DNA from: Tetrahymena elliotti 4EA
Taxonomy: Eukaryota; Ciliophora; Oligohymenophorea; Hymenostomatida; Tetrahymenidae
Length of the DNA stretch: 64,000 nt
NCBI GenBank assembly: GCA_000231825.2
Contig: JH720345.1
Span: 237,021-301,020 of the forward strand
Direction of reading: 5' to 3'
How positions within the stretch are numbered: the first letter of the stretch is position 1; the number at the start of each line of letters is the position of its first letter. The notes under the pieces are model-generated. The model ran no database searches and was not told the origin of the DNA. It was given only the letters and a program-made list of their open reading frames with translations. Made by a program: the position numbers and the translations under genes. This document shows, piece by piece, positions 1-12,776 of the stretch.

Positions 1-547
1 TCATAAAATTAAATTTTACAGAATATTTAAACGAATTCTCAAATTAAATTTGACATCCAAGTTCCAAGTTCTTTTATTAGTTTTTTAATAATTCAGATTA
101 ATTAAAATTATTGATTTTTCTCCCAAATATTTAGAAATTAGAGTAAAAAAAAGTAAATCAGAATACTTTTATAGATATTTGTATTTCCTTCTAACTCTTA
201 CAGTTTATTATTCAGTTAATATTTTTTATTCAAATATAGAAGGGAAAAGCACTAACATTTTTATATATTATTTATTATTCACTTCAAAAACAGACATAAA
301 GATTTGTAACCTTATCTAAATTATTAATATATTCTGTAAGTGCTTGATCAAATAATTTAAATAAGAAAAAAGTGTTAGAAAATAAATTTGTATTTATTTT
401 TAAAAAACACACATTTTAATCTATCTCTTTACTTCTTTTAAAATGTAATAAAACAAAAAAATTTGAGTATTTCTTATCCATAATATTTTTTTTAACTTTC
501 TACTTACTAAAAATAGCAATTCTTCACTAAATTTTTTTATTTTTGTT
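1..547. other. AT-rich flank, no gene seen
   Basis: Very AT-rich sequence with homopolymer runs. I see no reading frame with convincing composition on either strand and no RNA gene. It precedes a tentative plus-strand gene. Confidence 0.5.
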
Positions 548-1167
548 ATGTATCTCTTAACAGAAGAAGTATTAAAAAGTATAGGTGAATCAATACTAAA
601 GTTAAAAAGGTAAGCTTATATTTAAGGATTACAAATTATTTTTTGATTCACCTAAATTAATCAATATGTTAGTTAATATAAATTTACAAATCTAAATAAT
701 AAATTCAATCAAAATTATCTATGTTTCCTCATAAATTATTCCTACTATTTTATATTTTATTTTCAAAATTTATTAATGATAAAAAAATATTTTGTAGCAC
801 GTAATTTAGCCAAAATTTCCTATTTGCATATTTGGAGATAAGAAAGAAATCAAGGTAAATATTAAATATTAGGCAAAAAAAATTTTCCTTTTCTCTCTAT
901 TTTTGAATTCTAAGAAACAAATATTTGCTTCATCTTTTACTGACCCAGAATTAAAATAAAAATTAATTTTTAATTTCAAATTATTTAATTAATTATTGGT
1001 ATTAAGAGGTTGGGATAAATCTAAACAAAATTAAGACCATTGAATTTAGATTTAATCTCAAATCTAGATTCCTTTTAAACTTTCAATTTCTGTTAAAATA
1101 CAGGCTAAATAATATATTTTAAATGCACATGATTAAATAGTTATTACTAGTTTAAGTATGTTTTTGA
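548..1167 (+). CDS. tentative small three-exon gene, unknown function
   Basis: I do not recognise this protein. An ATG at 548 opens MYLLTEEVLKSIGESILKLK, which runs straight into a good 5' splice site (GTAAGC at 610). A 3' site before about 799 leads to an exon reading STQFSQNFLFAYLEIRKK, ending at GTAAAT near 855. A third exon from about 920 reads NKYLLHLLLTQNQ and stays open to TGA at 1165-1167. Reading phase is kept across both introns. The third exon is low-complexity and could be chance open sequence. The gene would end 90 bp from the stop of the minus-strand membrane protein, so the two are convergent. A transcript is needed to decide; I give it low weight. Confidence 0.35.
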
Positions 1168-1257
1168 ATAAAATTTACATTATGAATATATTTAACAAAA
1201 TAATTTATTAATACTAAATACATGATTATATGTTTGTTTATAATATTTTTATTGACA

Positions 1258-4200
1258 TCATTATTTAAAGTGGTTTAAGACATAATGGTTTTCATATAGG
1301 CATTTTGCCTCAATTAGACTTATTGTTTTTTTGGTATTTTCTATACTATCTTGAAGAGAGTTGAAGTAATAAAAGAATAAATATAAAAATGTAATGGTTA
1401 AAATTATTATTTGATAAATCATTAATGAAGTTTAAATAGTTTACATTAAAGAAAAAAAATCAACATTTGTCTCATGGATAAATTAATTTAGGGTATCTAA
1501 CATCAAAATGATCATCTCAAAGACCTCCTTTATTTCCAAAAAATTATATTCCTTGTTAAAAAAGTAATTTATTTAGTTATACCATTAATTATATTCTTAA
1601 ATAGAATCAATCTAATAAATTTAGTTAAAAGGTTCTATATAAGATTATATTGTATTGAGCAAACCACTCTAAAATACACCATTAAAAAGCTTTTAACATT
1701 TAGAAAAGTCAAATTCATAATTTTTAACTTTATAATCCTAGTAGTAATTATTAAAAATCTCACAACTATCCTTCTCAATAGATTAAAATAAAAAATTATC
1801 AAAAGTACTCTTCTGATACCTTGAGTAAGATTATTATTCAGTTATATTTTATCTAAAACCGGAAACCATGGCAGAATTTGTAGTAATTACTCTATAATAT
1901 CTAGTTCTATATTAAGAAATAGGAGTTACTTTAAGAGAAGGATAGAGTTAAGAAACTAAATATAAAGAATAAGCTCCCATATTACTAGCTGCTTGAGCTT
2001 TTATATTTTCTATTGTTGCTTTTTTATTTAAATATTTTATTAAAATTAAGTTAATAAATATTGTTAAACTATTTTTTTATATTTTCTAGCAAAAATAAAA
2101 TTTTGGAAACCTATTCAAAAATATTATTGAATAGTTTTTTTAAAATTGATTAAGAGGGGTTAGAAAGTTGTGTTGTAAGAAGATATACAGAATTTGTGAT
2201 AAAAAGTGAATAAAAATGAAAAACTCAAGATTACCTATCAAATTTTAGTTGTTGTTTGACTAACTAATGAGATTCAAAGTTATTAGCAAATTTGTGATTG
2301 GATAGATCAATATTAAAATAAATATTCCAAAGCTTAGGAAATACACTTTAAAATTGAATAAAGGAAGTTTATTTGTTTATAATGTCAGCTTTTTTTTCTT
2401 TGGTATAGGTGCTATTTCAATATTTTTTTGAATCTTAGATTTTTTTGTACGGAAACCTTAAAATAGAAAAGCTTAGCTGTTTTCTGAAAAAAGAATTTGG
2501 CTTGACTGAATAAGTATTTTATTCATTTCATGGAGTTTTAGAGGATCCAAAGTAGAAAGAAGTTTCAAAATTTGAGTCTTTTTGATCTGACTGTAAATAT
2601 AAGAATTGTAAGAAAGGATAAGTAGGACTCCAGTAATTACAGAGATGATAATAAGCAATTATTCAACGATATTTAAAATTGTTGTGAAACTGTCAGAAAC
2701 AGACTACTATTGTAAATTTTACATTAATGAAAGTGTTGTAGTTTAATTTTAAAAATTCTAGAAAAGAAAAGCCTCTTCCAAAGGAGAGCTAGGAATATTT
2801 TTTGTATACTCTACAATAGAAGAGTAATGAAAAAGTATGTTATATAGAAGCTTCACTGAAATATAAGGTGCATTTTAGGCACTTAAAAAATATTTAATTG
2901 ATATGTCTTATTCAACCATATACTCTATAAGAACTAAATCACTTCTTTTCTCAAGGTAAATATTATCAACCAAATCTTTGTAAAATTAAACTAATTTCTA
3001 GATATATTAATTATACTCAGCAACATGCTACTCTTTATTTTAATATGAGTTTATAAATATTGGGTGATCGACTAAAATTTTGAATTATTCATTAGAAAAA
3101 GTGCGTGTAAGTGTGACTCTTGCATCCTAAGCCCATGATATATATGAGAAGTTTCTTATTTATTTATCAAACTAATCACTTAACACAAGATACTCTGCTA
3201 GCATAACTGAAAAGATTGAAACTGTTTAAAAATAAGAATTATTATAAGTTTATTGCTTTTAAAAATATTTACATATTGAAACAACTGTGAAAATTTTAAT
3301 TAAGATATAGAGAGGTGCTGATTTCTTTTTTAAAATCTAATGGATTAAAACCTTTTTTTTAGATTTTTCTGCTGAAGACTTAGACGTAGTAGAAATAGAC
3401 ATATTTTAAATACTTTTAATTTCTTTTGATAAATCAATATCATTTTCTTCTGAAACAAATGATTAATTTTCAGACACTTTTGAATCATAATATTTACTGA
3501 ATAATTTATTATCTAAAAGCTATTCACCTAATTTTATATAGTTATTCTTTAAAATTAACTATTTGGGTTTTTAATTTTATTAAAGCCTTTTTGCATCTTA
3601 AAACTTATCTACTCCTAAGTTATTCAAAGAAGTTTAACTTAGTAAATTAGTTTCCACACTTCTTAGGAAGTGTTAATCACTTGAACTAGGTGAAATAAGA
3701 TTATTCTTAGCAATACTCATATTGTTCAAATTATTGTATTAAGAGCTCAAACTTTCATTAGATATTTTTTTCATCGATTTTTATATAATTTCTATATTTT
3801 TTAGAGATATTTCTTGATGAGGTTCATGATGAGATTATATTTTCTTTAATTGGCTTATTTCATAATCTATTGATTATCCTGAATTTCCATCAAATTGGTG
3901 ATCTACTTTATTTGAATTCAATTGTATTTCTTAACTATCTTCATTCTCGTTCATATCTATTTTTTCAGGATATTAGTCACCTGAGCATAAGTTAAGCTTC
4001 AGAGTTTAATAATTATTATTTTTAAGGTTTGATAATTTCTTTTTCATTTTCCTAGAATCTTATTTCTAAAAAGAATTAATATTCTACTAATCACCTTAGG
4101 AAATAAATCTCTTATCAGACTCTAAAATACGAAAGGTAGAAAAAGAATCATGAATTTATTCACTAAAATTTTGTAGTTCTGTATCATGATTTCCTTTCTT

Positions 4201-7200
4201 AAACGTTATCTATCTACTAGATTAATATCTTTTAGGAGAATGACCATGTGAAAATACCTTATTTAAAGAAATATTCTGTATACCAAAATACTCATCTATT
4301 TCCTCCATAGTAAAGCTAAAATTTCCGAATTCTTGAAACTATTTTTGCATTTCATATTTAATCTACCCTTTCTAAAAATCTTACAAATTCAATTCAAAAA
4401 ATGAGTTTATACTAATCTAGCAGTATTAAAGTGACTCTTCTTAGAAAAATTAAATAAATACTTAGCATTAAAATAAAGAATTGTTGTATGTACTAAATTC
4501 TTACTTTTTGATACTATTAATTAAAAATCTTTTGTAATCCTAAATGTTTCCATCATTTTAATTATTTAAATCCTCATTTTAGTTTTTTATTAATAGTTAC
4601 CTAGAATCAAAAGGGAAAAACCCTATCATTTCAAATGTTTAAGATTTGAAATGTTCTTGTTTTTAATCTTTATTTTTAAAACTTTCGATTAAGAAAGGGA
4701 GTAAAGGAAATATTTTTGAAGCTTTGATTTTAAAATAATCTGATTGATTTTCAAAGTAAAATATTGTCTGAAACAGCTGTTAGAAAATGCTTAATGTAAA
4801 TCCATCTACCCTCAAGCTGAATTCTTTGCTTGATAAATCTAAAACAATGTGGTTTTAGTTGTAGCTTTTATTTAAAGTAATCAGTCCACTTATACCAATA
4901 TCTTCAATTCCAAAATGAGATACTTAAAGTTACAAATCTACAGGAACTAATAATTCTAATTATTAAATTTTTAAATACTTTAATAAGCAGTTTTTATGAA
5001 AATATATTTTTTTAAAGTTCTTTCAAATTTTAATTTTTAATTCGGTTAAGAATTTAAAAAATCTTAAAATGTTAAACTGAGAAATTTAATTTTTTTTAAG
5101 ATAAATAAAAAAGATTTGTACATTATTTTGTTTTTGCAATTAAAGGATTGATTCTACTGTTTAGAGTTTTTTAAATAGAGCCTCTATTTATCATATTTTC
5201 AATTAGCATATTATGGGACTTTCCTAAGTTAGATGGCATTAGTACTTAACAATTTTAGTTTAAGACTTCTTCTTTAGTATAGCCAAAAATTTATTCAATG
5301 TTATTTGAAATCTTTTTGATCTAACCTAGATTTTCTTTTTTAATTGATACAAAAACAACTACTGATTTTTGCGAATAGAGTTAACTCTTCTATGAGGTTT
5401 CTAAGTATTGAAATCTTAGAGGTAAATGTTAAGTATTAGTGTTTTTTTAAAAGTGTAACCTAATAGTATATGAAAAAAAATAATATTTTTTAGTATTTTT
5501 AATTAAAAGTTACTTTTATCCTCTGAAGCTAAGAGCGACTTGAAACGTTTGCATGAGAAGCAATAAAAGATAATTAGATTTATTTTAGAAATACAATTTT
5601 TCAAAATCAATAAGAATATCATCCCTTTCAGCCGTAAGCTAATTTCCAAATTACTCTAGAGTAACAAGATCAATGAAATCTGCCGATAAAATTTTGATAA
5701 ATTCATTTTTCTTTTAGAGAAGTTAAATCAATTTAAAATAGGTGCTTTAAATTTATTCTTCAAATTCTATTACTTCATTTATTTTTATTTTGTTATCATT
5801 GTTTAAAATGCGTGATTAGACATATGAAAATGTGCTTTTGAAATCCAAAGACAAACTCTAACTTCTAAGATTCATTTAGTCTATTATTTTTCTAAAAGTA
5901 AATAACTTATTTTGCATATTTTCATAAAGATAAAAAAGGTAGCAAGAATTCAGTTCCTCTTAGAAATGCTTACTAAACTGAAAATAATTTTCATACAAAC
6001 TCAAGACATAACTATGCTAAAATTATAATCTTAACTCGTTTCCCACAAAATATTATTGAAATAGATTAGACTAGTTTAGCTAATTTTAAATAAAATGAAG
6101 TCAAATATTTCTTTGAAATTAATTGAAAAATTTTAGATTACTTTTTACAATTATAATTTTCATTCTTTTTTTCATAAAAATTATTAAATGAAAATTTGTT
6201 AGATACAAATTAATATTACTGGAGCAAAATTAAAAATAATTAATTACCTCATGTATTTTCTAACAGAAACAATAAGGGCGTTTATTGCATTTTTAGACAT
6301 GCTTAATAACCAAGTCTTCTAAGAATTGTTGCTAGTAACCTTTCAAATAATCCTTTGAGGAAAAAAGTAAACTTTAATAAGAAACACTTCTGATATGAAT
6401 ATCTACAAAATAAGGCTTTAAATTTTAGTAGAACGATTTATCATAAGTATCATTACCTATAAACATTGAATTAATATAATTTATCCTATAATTATAAACA
6501 ATCTCTCCTATTTTATAGAATGGGATTGTAGCTATTAAAGTAGTTATAGTAAACTCACTCCACTCAAAACCATACGAAATAAGTAAAAAAAAAAGCCACA
6601 ATAAGTTTACAAAATTTAATTTAATTGAAAGTGAAGATATTTTAGAGTCAAGAAAAGGAAGATACTGTATTTCTTCTATTAAATTGAGAAGAGAAGATAC
6701 TACTAGAGAAACAATTGAAACTGTATTTTATTCAATACTTCTTAGAACTATTGACGTGTAGATTAAAAAGACTATGAGTATTTACAAATTTGAGTTTTTT
6801 CTTGCCAGACAATCTTCAACATGAAAGTGATATTTACTTCCATTTTTAATAGAAAATAAGCCTATTTAATATAAATTATTTTTAATAGGATAAATTTGGA
6901 GATATGTCTTTACAAATAATAATTTGAACAAGAAATTAAAATTAGTCTATTTACTAAATTTTTCAAGCTTATTTGATGAATTTTAGAAAAAAGAAAAAGA
7001 AAATTTCTAATTTTTTGTCTTTAATTTTTTATGGTGAAGTGATTCTTCTTTTAATTAGATATTGATGACAAGATTATTTTTTAATCAGTAAATACATATT
7101 TTTTAAATTTAATCTAATTTGATTTGTAAATTAAAAAATTTCTTTTATTTATGTTTCAATATCAAATTATTTATTTTGGTAATAATAAACTAAATTTATA

Positions 7201-7679
7201 ATAGTTTTACATATTAAAAAGGTCAAGGCAGAGCTAATATATCCAACAACACTGATTTATGTTTAAACAGAATAAAAGCAAAGAGGTATAAACAAAATAT
7301 TCTTGAAATTTTGCAAAACTATGCTTAAGAATATTGATTTTTTATTTCTAAATTTTGTAAAACAAAACCTGAGATAATAAATAATAGCAATTATAATAAT
7401 TAAAGCGTTTATAGAAATACATACTATACAACTCGTCATATTATTTGCATATTCGTTTCGAAATATAGCTAACTATTTGAGGATAATAATGTTTGAATCT
7501 ACTTCTTCCAGTCTTTTTAATACATCGACATCAATAACTATCAAGAATAAACTAAAATAATAGATAAATAGGCTTATTGCTGATAATATAAATCTTTGTT
7601 TATAACTCTTAAAAAGGCAGAAAGCGTTATCTATAAAAAATTGTTTTAAGTTAATGCTGTGAAATATAACTCTTAACAT
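1258..7679 (-). CDS. TmcB-like multi-pass membrane protein with PAS domain (paralogue 1)
   Basis: Large multi-exon membrane protein of the ciliate family related to tiny-macrocysts protein B (TmcB), with a PAS sensor domain; role inferred as membrane-linked sensing. Start ATG at 7677-7679. Exon 1 carries hydrophobic helices and ends near 7,210 at a conserved intron position. The next exon (about 6,260-6,870) has more helices and ends in HVQKCNKRPYCFCQ, a His/Cys signature shared by all four paralogues. Helical-repeat sequence follows, then a PAS segment (IFGYTKEEVLNQN, about 5,100-5,300), a Ser/Asn/Gln-rich linker (about 3,300-4,900), and membrane segments such as LIIISVITGVLLILSY near 2,620 and FGIFILILIYPITNLL near 2,290. 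The last exon (1,258-about 1,990) has one more helix and ends at TGA 1258-1260 with the family ending YVLNHFKQ. The GWA-PI part of the PAS domain, clear in the other copies, is not obvious here. Exon borders in the middle are not all resolved. Confidence 0.75.
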
Positions 7680-8999
7680 TTTACCTTATTCTTTTACTTT
7701 TTTATTTTTTAATTAATTTAAAAACAATTATCATAAATTCAGCTAATTGATCTTAAAATTCTTGATTAAATTTTGAGGTACTGAAGCATCTAAGCATATG
7801 TTTTTAATTTTGAGCTTAAATATATTATTTACTTGTAGCTAAAATTTTAAACAAATTATTAACAAATATATTCTTGTTTTAGCATTAAAAATGAAGCTTT
7901 GATTTCAAATATTAGATGCTAAATTTAAATTTAAAACTAATAAAAGCTACTAATAAATCGATAAATAGAGTAGCATAAATAAAAGTAAGAAATTAATTGT
8001 ATCTCGTAAAATATTATTAGGGAAATTCCAAATCTAAAGAGTTTGTAATTTTTTCTAATACATTTAATGTGCTTGTATTAGTGATAAAGCATGATTTTTT
8101 TAGATTATTTTTGGTAATTTTTAGCAAATAATTCAAATACAAATTTTTAGAAAATTTTTTATGAAATTTTGGGTCTATCATAAAATGTAAATCTTTTATG
8201 GAGACTATAAATTTTGTTAATTAAATTACACCATATTGAAGATAAAAATAGATATAACTGATTGTTTGTCCTTTTTTTAAATGTTTTACAATGTATTTAC
8301 ATATCTCCAAAAGAAAAAATAATAGCAGTCAAAAAATAAATAATTTACTTTCTACTTAGAAACTACTCTTGTTGATTTACACAAATATTATGCGTTTTTT
8401 TTTTCTTTATTAAATTAAAGTTTACCCAAAAAAATTAATAAATTTGTATTTTATGTAGTGTGTTTATTGTGTTTTAAAGAAATACGAATTTAAATATGCT
8501 TTTCATTTTTAATTGATAAAAACTTTAATAAAATCTATCTAAAATGATCTCAAAATGGATTAAAATATTTTACAAATGACATCATTTTTATTTAGATTAA
8601 TTATTTTCCAATAAAATATACATTCTTCTTCAATTTATAAAAATCTGTTTGATATTTTTTTCATAAAATTTTCTGATTTTAGAGTATTGATCTAATTCAA
8701 AAATATCCTGTTTTAAGTGTAAATTTCAAAAAGTTATGATTAAAAAGTACTTATGGTTCTTATAAATTCTAATTAAATAGATGTCCTAATTTTTAAGCAT
8801 ACACTATTTTGATAAATTTATTTTAGGTTTTTAAAAATTCTTGACTTCAATTAAATCAAGCAGTCATATCTTATCAAATTTGTGGAGTTTACATCTTTAT
8901 ATTATTGACTCTATTAAAGATAATAATCAAATTTATTTAATCATTTGATATAGTTTATTTCAAAAGAATAGCTTAGAAAATTTACTTTTACTAACAAAA
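7680..8999. other. intergenic between two divergent genes
   Basis: About 1.3 kb of AT-rich sequence between the 5' ends of the membrane protein (minus) and the YhhN-family gene (plus). It must hold both promoters. No motif stands out and no frame looks coding. Confidence 0.6.
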
Positions 9000-9812
9000 A
9001 TGTCCAAAGTATAATCAAAAGAAAACTTAATTAAAAAAAATTAAATCGTTTCACCAGAACCATAAACTCAGAAAAAATAGATTAGCAGTAGTACTACTGC
9101 CAAGATATTTGCTCACACCTTGATTATTATTTTTATGCTCCTTTAATGGGCTGGAATATTACTTCGTTTGCCAAAAGAATATAATTATGTGACAAAACCT
9201 TCAGTTGTCTTGATTATGTTTATTTATACTCTTTTCTAACCACACCATGGAGCTAAAGCTTTTAAATAATTCATGGCTATAGGATTTATTTTCTCAGCTC
9301 TTGGGGATGTATTCTTGATGTTTGAAGGAAATTCATTCTTTTTTTATGGATTAGGAAGCTTTGCCACAGCTCATATTGCTTTTTTGGTGGGCTTTTTAGA
9401 AAATTCCTCATTTGACACTAACTAATTTGTTAACTTTTCAGTTCCTATTGCAGTCTCTCTTTTTGGTTATGGGTACTACATGTACATATTTTTAGTCTCT
9501 TAAACAGGATTTCCTGAAAAGTTTAAAACTCCTGTATTAGTTTATGTAATTCTCATTTCAGTAATGTGTTTTTCTTCTTCAATGAGAGATAAGACTTCCA
9601 GCAAAAGTTATTATTTAGGATTTATAGGAGCTCTCTTTTTTGTTTGCTCTGATAGCATTCTCTCTCTTAACATGTTTGTTCCAGGTTTTAAGAAACCAAT
9701 CCTATAATTTGCAGTCATGTTCACTTATTATGTAGCTGAATATTCAATATTTATAGCTTCTCTTTTTCACTACGAGTACACCAAAAATCGTGATAACCTT
9801 AAAAAAGATTGA
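9000..9812 (+). CDS. YhhN/TMEM86-family membrane protein (lysoplasmalogenase-like)
   Basis: Single-exon protein of 270 residues under the ciliate code. The family comprises multi-helix membrane proteins; human TMEM86A/B members hydrolyse the vinyl-ether bond of lysoplasmalogens. Visible features are about eight hydrophobic helices, the family motif GDVFLM near residue 100, a histidine in SFATAHIAFLVGF, the second acidic motif FFVCSDSILSLN near residue 212, and YYVAEYSI before the end. These acidic and His positions are the conserved core of YhhN proteins, so the fold assignment is strong, while enzymatic activity is inference. The first ~30 residues (MSKVQSKENLIKK...) are polar and cytosol-like. 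The start at 9000 is the first in-frame ATG I see; ATG at 9216 and 9273 lie inside the conserved domain and would truncate it. Stop TGA 9810-9812. No intron needed. Confidence 0.9.
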
Positions 9813-11477
9813 ATAAAATAAAATTATTTTTATTCTATTTTTGCTTATATATATATTTGTTAGATTAAACAAACTCAAAATATATTTTAGAAAAAATTGA
9901 AAATGTAATATTATGTTTTTCTTTCAAAACATTAAAGTTCTTTACTTTCCTCATTGTAAAAACAATTTAGATATTCATTTTAAATTAAAAAATATTCAAA
10001 AAAATTAGGAAAAACAAAAAAATTGATAATTAATTAATAAATAACAAATTTTATAAATCAAAAAAGAAAAAATACAAAAAAGAAATTTAATTTCTAAAAG
10101 CATTAAAAAATAGAGAGGGCTATTTATTTATTCATGAAGAAAAAAATAAATAAATAAATTCATCTAGCCTAATCTATTTTTAATTAAAACGCTTCAAAAC
10201 CATTAAGCTCATAAAACATATAGTTGAGTACAATTCCCTCCATCACTAAGTTTTTGATTCTCGAAATAATTGGGCATGATAAATAATATCATAGATTAAT
10301 CGAAGTTTTTAAAGAATTTATATTAATGTGATGGAAGAAAAAGTATCAATAGATGAAAAGCTTAAATCTTCTTTTTCCTATTGTAAATCTTTATTAATAT
10401 ATATAATTAGTATTTTTTAAGATTAGAGAGATGATGAAGATAAGTATTTGATTGAGATATATCTATTGAGATGATTGGAATGCTATCTACAATTTTTAAA
10501 TTATTAAATAAAAAGAAAGAAGGAAAAAAGAAAATTAATAAATTCAGATCAGAATTAATTAAAGAAAAAATAATCAATAAAAAAATAAAAATAAAATTTA
10601 AATCTAAAAAAATATAAAATAAAAATAAAAGAAATGCTAGAATTTAAAATTTACACTACTTTTCAAACACATTTTTAATAATCTTAATTGATATAATATA
10701 TAAAACAATTAAATTTTTTAAGAGAAGTTTGCATTTTTTGTTAAAAATAATATGAATTAGCAATAACTCAAATTCAATGTCTACTAAAATATTTAACAAA
10801 ATACTATACTAATTGTTAAAACTTTTTAAACTCAAGTAAACAAGAATAATACTAGAATTTCATCAAAAAGATATTTTAATTAAAATATTACAAAATATCT
10901 TATATTAGTATTGAACTTAAATCAGTTTTAGTTTGTAGATTTTTTAAAATATTTTTTGTTTTATTTCTTCCTTTCTCCATTTGACATTTGAGGTATCAAA
11001 ATTATTTTTGCGAGTTAAATTATAAAAAATGTAAGCTTTTTAATGAAAAAAAACTATTTTAATGTTTATGGACTTTTAAAATATTTAAATTTAAAGATTT
11101 TTTCAGAAGAAATAAATTATCTAATGAAACTCAGAAGAAAAAAAAATTAAGTGAATCTCTCTAAAAATTGAAAAAAAGAAGATAATATTATTAAAAATTT
11201 TGAATATTAATATGTAATTGTTTATCTAGAATTTACGGATTTAAAAACGTAAAAATAAAAAATATTAATCAGTAGTAGATCAGAATAGATCAAAATAAAT
11301 CTGAAATATTTAATTAAAAAGAAAGAAAATTTTGACAAATAATAAAGCAAAAGATTTTGAATATTGACGTTTAAAATACAAACATAACTATCTATAAAAA
11401 TTTATTTGGTCATTTATTTTTCTTTCATAATTTCATTTATTTTTAGAGCCAACTTGTTGTTTCTTTTTTTAAATTAA
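9813..11477. other. intergenic, with a hairpin and a doubtful short exon
   Basis: AT-rich stretch between the convergent 3' ends of the YhhN gene and the sarcosine oxidase gene. It holds an imperfect hairpin at 10118-10169 and, on the minus strand, a short open segment (10160-10243) preceded by a possible 3' splice site. Neither is enough for a gene model. Nothing else stands out. Confidence 0.5.
10118..10169. repeat. imperfect inverted repeat (hairpin)
   Basis: GGCTA at 10118-10122 pairs with TAGCC at 10165-10169. Inside, ATTTATTTATT on the left pairs with the AATAAATAAAT run on the right, with a bulged GATGAA on one arm. It lies about 300 bp past the YhhN stop. It could be a chance A/T palindrome closed by a small GC clamp. 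Confidence 0.4.
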
Positions 11478-12776
11478 TCACAACTTTGGAGTAGGACTTT
11501 AGAAATATTTTGAAAATGGATTATATGCTAAATCTTGCTTGATGAATAAATCACTCCATTATACATTTTAGTTTTAAAAGCGGTTTATTCTAAACATACT
11601 GTATTTATCTTCATGTCTACCATCTTTAATCATTCTAGCAGCTAGTCTACCAACACCACCACTATATTTAAATCCGTGAGCACTACAAGGGCTCAAGAAT
11701 AATATATTTTTGTCATTAGGATCAAAATCAATAATGAAATTTTCATCAGGAGTCATAGTAACAAAGCACTCCTTCTCATCAACAACTGGTTATCTTCCAA
11801 TATTAGGCAAGAATTCTTTCATCATATGGACGATTCTCTCTTTTTCTTGAGGTTCTACTGCTCTAATAGGTCTATCAGCACTTTGAGTGATGTTATTATG
11901 TTGGTTAGGGGAGAATCCTACTTTAATTCCTGAGCCTTGGTAGTTAGGGAATCCATAAACATAGTAAAGAGGATTTCTATCTACCTCATACATAAAAATA
12001 GGGCAATGATCTAAATCCATATTCACATTTTCTGGTACCTTGAACCAAAATAATTAAATCTTACGAATCTCAAGGGGGGCATTAATGATTTAGGTATTCC
12101 ACATACCACAAGAAAAGACTATCTTTTTTGTTCTGAAAATTCCACAATCAGTTACAACTTCATAAACAGTATCTTGTACAGTTCTAACACCAGGATCTTA
12201 TTTAGCAGGAGGAACTACAGAGTGGGATATGTAACGAGTACCTGTTTGGACACGACCACCATAACGTTTAACTCCCTATTCAACAAATGACTAAATGCAA
12301 TTTTCTGGGAATAACACTCCTGCCTCTTGATCATAGACACCTACTATATCATCTTTACCTTATAGGTCAAATTAAGGGTTCAATTCTCTGATCTATTTGG
12401 AATTTAATATTTTTATGGGCAGATTCTTAGCTTTTGCTACATGTAAACATGATTTTACAAGATCAGAGTCTGGCTTACCCATAAAAAGACCTCCTGTTTG
12501 CTTGAAAATGGGGCGATTAGAAATCTTTGAAAGCTCATCAAATGCTTCATAGGCTTCAGTAACTAAGTCTACATAAATTGGATGCTCAAATACCATTTTT
12601 CTGGTGATTCTTGTATCGCCATGTGAGCTGCCTTGTGTATGAGCTAATTCAAAACGTTCTAAACCTAAGACCTTCAAACCTTGTTTAGCTAAATGGTAGA
12701 AAGTTGCTGAGCCATGAGCTCCAAGGCCAACTACAATGACATCATATAATTAGTTGCTATTTTATGGAGTGTTCAT
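11478..12776 (-). CDS. sarcosine oxidase-type FAD-dependent amine oxidase
   Basis: Single-exon flavoprotein of 432 residues in the monomeric sarcosine oxidase / N-methyl-tryptophan oxidase / pipecolate oxidase family, which oxidises N-methyl or cyclic secondary amines with O2 to give H2O2. Near the N-terminus VVGLGAHGSATFYHLAK is the Rossmann FAD motif, followed by the acid ending beta-2 (LGLERFE) and the family signature GSSHGDTRITR. The C-terminal half has KECFVTMTPDENFIIDFD, where the Cys matches the site of covalent flavin attachment in monomeric sarcosine oxidase, then a SPCSAHGFKYSGGVGRLAA flavin-contact motif. Length fits the family (about 390 plus a tail). The protein ends in ...SPTPKL; PIPOX relatives end in a peroxisomal PTS1, and PKL is only a weak PTS1-like ending. 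Start ATG 12774-12776 sits just before the FAD motif. Substrate cannot be told from sequence. Confidence 0.92.
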
